Positions 39,911 to 64,000 of a stretch of DNA of 64,000 nucleotides are shown piece by piece; position 1 is the stretch's first letter; every line of letters begins with the position of its first letter. Under the pieces are notes generated by a model. That model was given only the letters and a program-made list of their open reading frames with translations, was not told the DNA's origin and searched no databases. The position numbers and the translations under genes were made by a program. The DNA comes from Perca fluviatilis (Eukaryota > Chordata > Actinopteri > Perciformes > Percidae): the NCBI RefSeq assembly GCF_010015445.1, contig NC_053129.1:19878749-19942748 (forward strand), in the 5' to 3' direction.

Positions 39911-40155
39911 CTGGTGGAAGAGGCGGCGGCGGAGAAGAATCCAGGCACTTTTTTCCAAAGGGAATCTCAGGGTAGATATTTGTGGAATTGGCATCAAACC
40001 TGGTCCGGTCAAGCTAACAGCAGGTTTCGTAACAAAAAAATATCTGTCAGTTTTACTCATATGCGACAAAGATATTCTCTCCAAAGTAACGTGTGTGAAA
40101 TTATGTTTTTTCGCAAGAAAATGCCCCCATTATAATCGGTGATAATGGTACTTAC

Positions 40156-40260
40156 CACTCTATTGTTGGGGCGCGAGAAAGCGTTCCATGCAACTGCTGC
40201 TGTGCTCGTGGGAAGCTCGCGGATAACGTGCGCGCTCGCAGTAGTGACTAGTTATCTCCA
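40156..40260 (-). promoter_or_regulatory. wasf1: WASF1 first exon and promoter-proximal CpG-rich segment
   Basis: About 100 bp are CpG-dense (GCGCGAG, CGCGGATAACGTGCGCGCTC), unlike the AT-rich sequence around them. On the minus strand the segment ends in a near-perfect donor, GAGTG|GTAAGTACC, at 40156/40155. This fits a non-coding first exon transcribed away from CDC40. The 5' end at about 40260 is a guess. Confidence 0.5.
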
Positions 40261-40299
40261 TAGATATATGGTTATCTCACTGTCATTTTGGGCTGTCCA

Positions 40300-40700
40300 A
40301 TCCATGTGATCGATTTTATTATTTTAACCCTCGCTGTACATAAAACATATCATTACACAATTAATCGATCTCCTGCGCAATGACTTGATGATATAATATT
40401 GACTAAATACAATACAAAGGTCAAGGATAGGAGATCGTGGTTTATGGCAGAAACGAGCATTTGCATTTTATTATTATGTGTTCGGTTATTTAAAATAAAC
40501 ATTTCACAAAATAGTGAAAACTGTAATGTATATATTGCCATTAAAGACAAAAAAAGACAAAATACATATACACAGATATAAAAAGAAAAAAAACAATAAC
40601 AGTATATATGAAAGAAAAACAGTAAATATTAAATATAAAAAGACATAAATAAAATGTAATTAATTGTAATAACAAAATATAAGAAGCAAACGTTTTATTT
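40300..40700. other. AT-rich spacer between the divergent promoters
   Basis: Strongly AT-rich, with A-rich runs (about 40520-40690) and no open frame of interest. It separates the CpG-rich WASF1 segment from the CDC40 start. Confidence 0.6.
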
Positions 40701-40704
40701 TTTG

Positions 40705-40755
40705 TCACAACGGAAGTAACGCCCTCCTGCTTCCGGCAAATTCACAACATCCAAG
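40705..40755 (+). promoter_or_regulatory. cdc40: CDC40 core promoter / 5' UTR with paired ETS motifs
   Basis: CGGAAGT (40711-40717) and CTTCCGG (40730-40736) are ETS/GABPA-type sites in opposite orientation within 50 bp of the start codon. CCAAGATG overlaps the ATG and resembles a YY1 site placed as in many housekeeping genes. No TATA box is seen. Motif reading only. Confidence 0.5.
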
Positions 40756-63993
<23,238 letters not shown>

Positions 63994-64000
63994 GTAATCC

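Larger units (their letters stand above)
15302..40155 (-). other. wasf1: WASF1 long first intron (about 25 kb)
   Basis: No protein gene was recognised between 15.3 and 39.8 kb on either strand. The region holds a TIR-element relic (15715-16090), a nested Tc1/hAT insertion (18719-21236), two hAT-like elements (23384-23939 and 34552-34938), an AT tract (21410-21463) and many CA/TG tracts (15420-15445, 17544-17569, 17592-17639, 24968-25090, 25281-25318, 29664-29703, 30080-30128, 30593-30676, 37380-37471). Stretches such as 26.1-29.1 kb, 31-34.5 kb and 35-39.7 kb look like plain intron. Conserved enhancers could be present but cannot be seen without comparison. Confidence 0.7.

Noticed and set aside
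39845..40142. Overlapping 60-96-codon frames near the WASF1 first exon
   Set aside because: Opposite strands are open together in a GC-richer patch; no conserved protein recognised. A UTR exon is a better guess.

Overview
This window is animal nuclear DNA, most likely from a ray-finned (teleost) fish. The evidence is short coding exons with GT/AG splice sites in large introns, very abundant long (CA)n/(TG)n microsatellites, and fish-type DNA transposons (Tc1, hAT, PIF-Harbinger and TTAA-flanked elements). I see no bacterial gene structure. Almost all open frames of 60 to 240 codons are microsatellite or intron read-through and are left out.

Two protein genes lie head to head. On the minus strand, positions 1 to about 40,250 hold the 5' half of a WAVE/SCAR gene, best matched to WASF1 (actin-nucleation control). 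Four coding exons lie at 13841-13709, 13040-12906, 3239-3086 and 72-1 and encode the N-terminal WAVE homology domain. The gene runs off the left edge. Candidate 5' untranslated exons lie at 15251-15301, 39824-39910 and just upstream of 40156, leaving a first intron of about 25 kb (15.3-40 kb) with no protein gene.

On the plus strand, 40756-63993 holds 14 coding exons of CDC40 (PRP17), the WD40-repeat second-step splicing factor. All intron phases join in frame to give about 522 codons, and the gene runs off the right edge before the last WD repeats. The start codons lie about 26.9 kb apart, but the inferred first exons are only a few hundred bases apart, so the genes probably share a divergent promoter region at about 40.15-40.76 kb. 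The same head-to-head WASF1-CDC40 order occurs in human.

The introns hold a dense set of datable insertions: a hAT element with a perfect 8-bp target duplication (5058-5947); two related foldback elements ending at TTAA (7016-7698 and 60881-61540); a Tc1 element split by a hAT insertion (18719-21236, with 19582-20917 inside); a related small hAT element in CDC40 intron 2; a solo LTR with a nested TTAA element in CDC40 intron 5; a decayed Tc1 in intron 9; a PIF-Harbinger element in intron 10; and a 3.06-kb TTAA composite with a second TTAA element nested inside it in intron 12.

The most interesting signal is in WASF1. The 668-nt intron between its first two coding exons starts with (AC)n beside the donor and ends with (UG)n touching the acceptor AG. 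The two tracts are complementary, so the intron ends could pair in the pre-mRNA. Copies of the same tract types nearby could compete. A second point of interest is CDC40 intron 3, which is 90 nt, in frame and free of stops, so its retention would add 30 residues.
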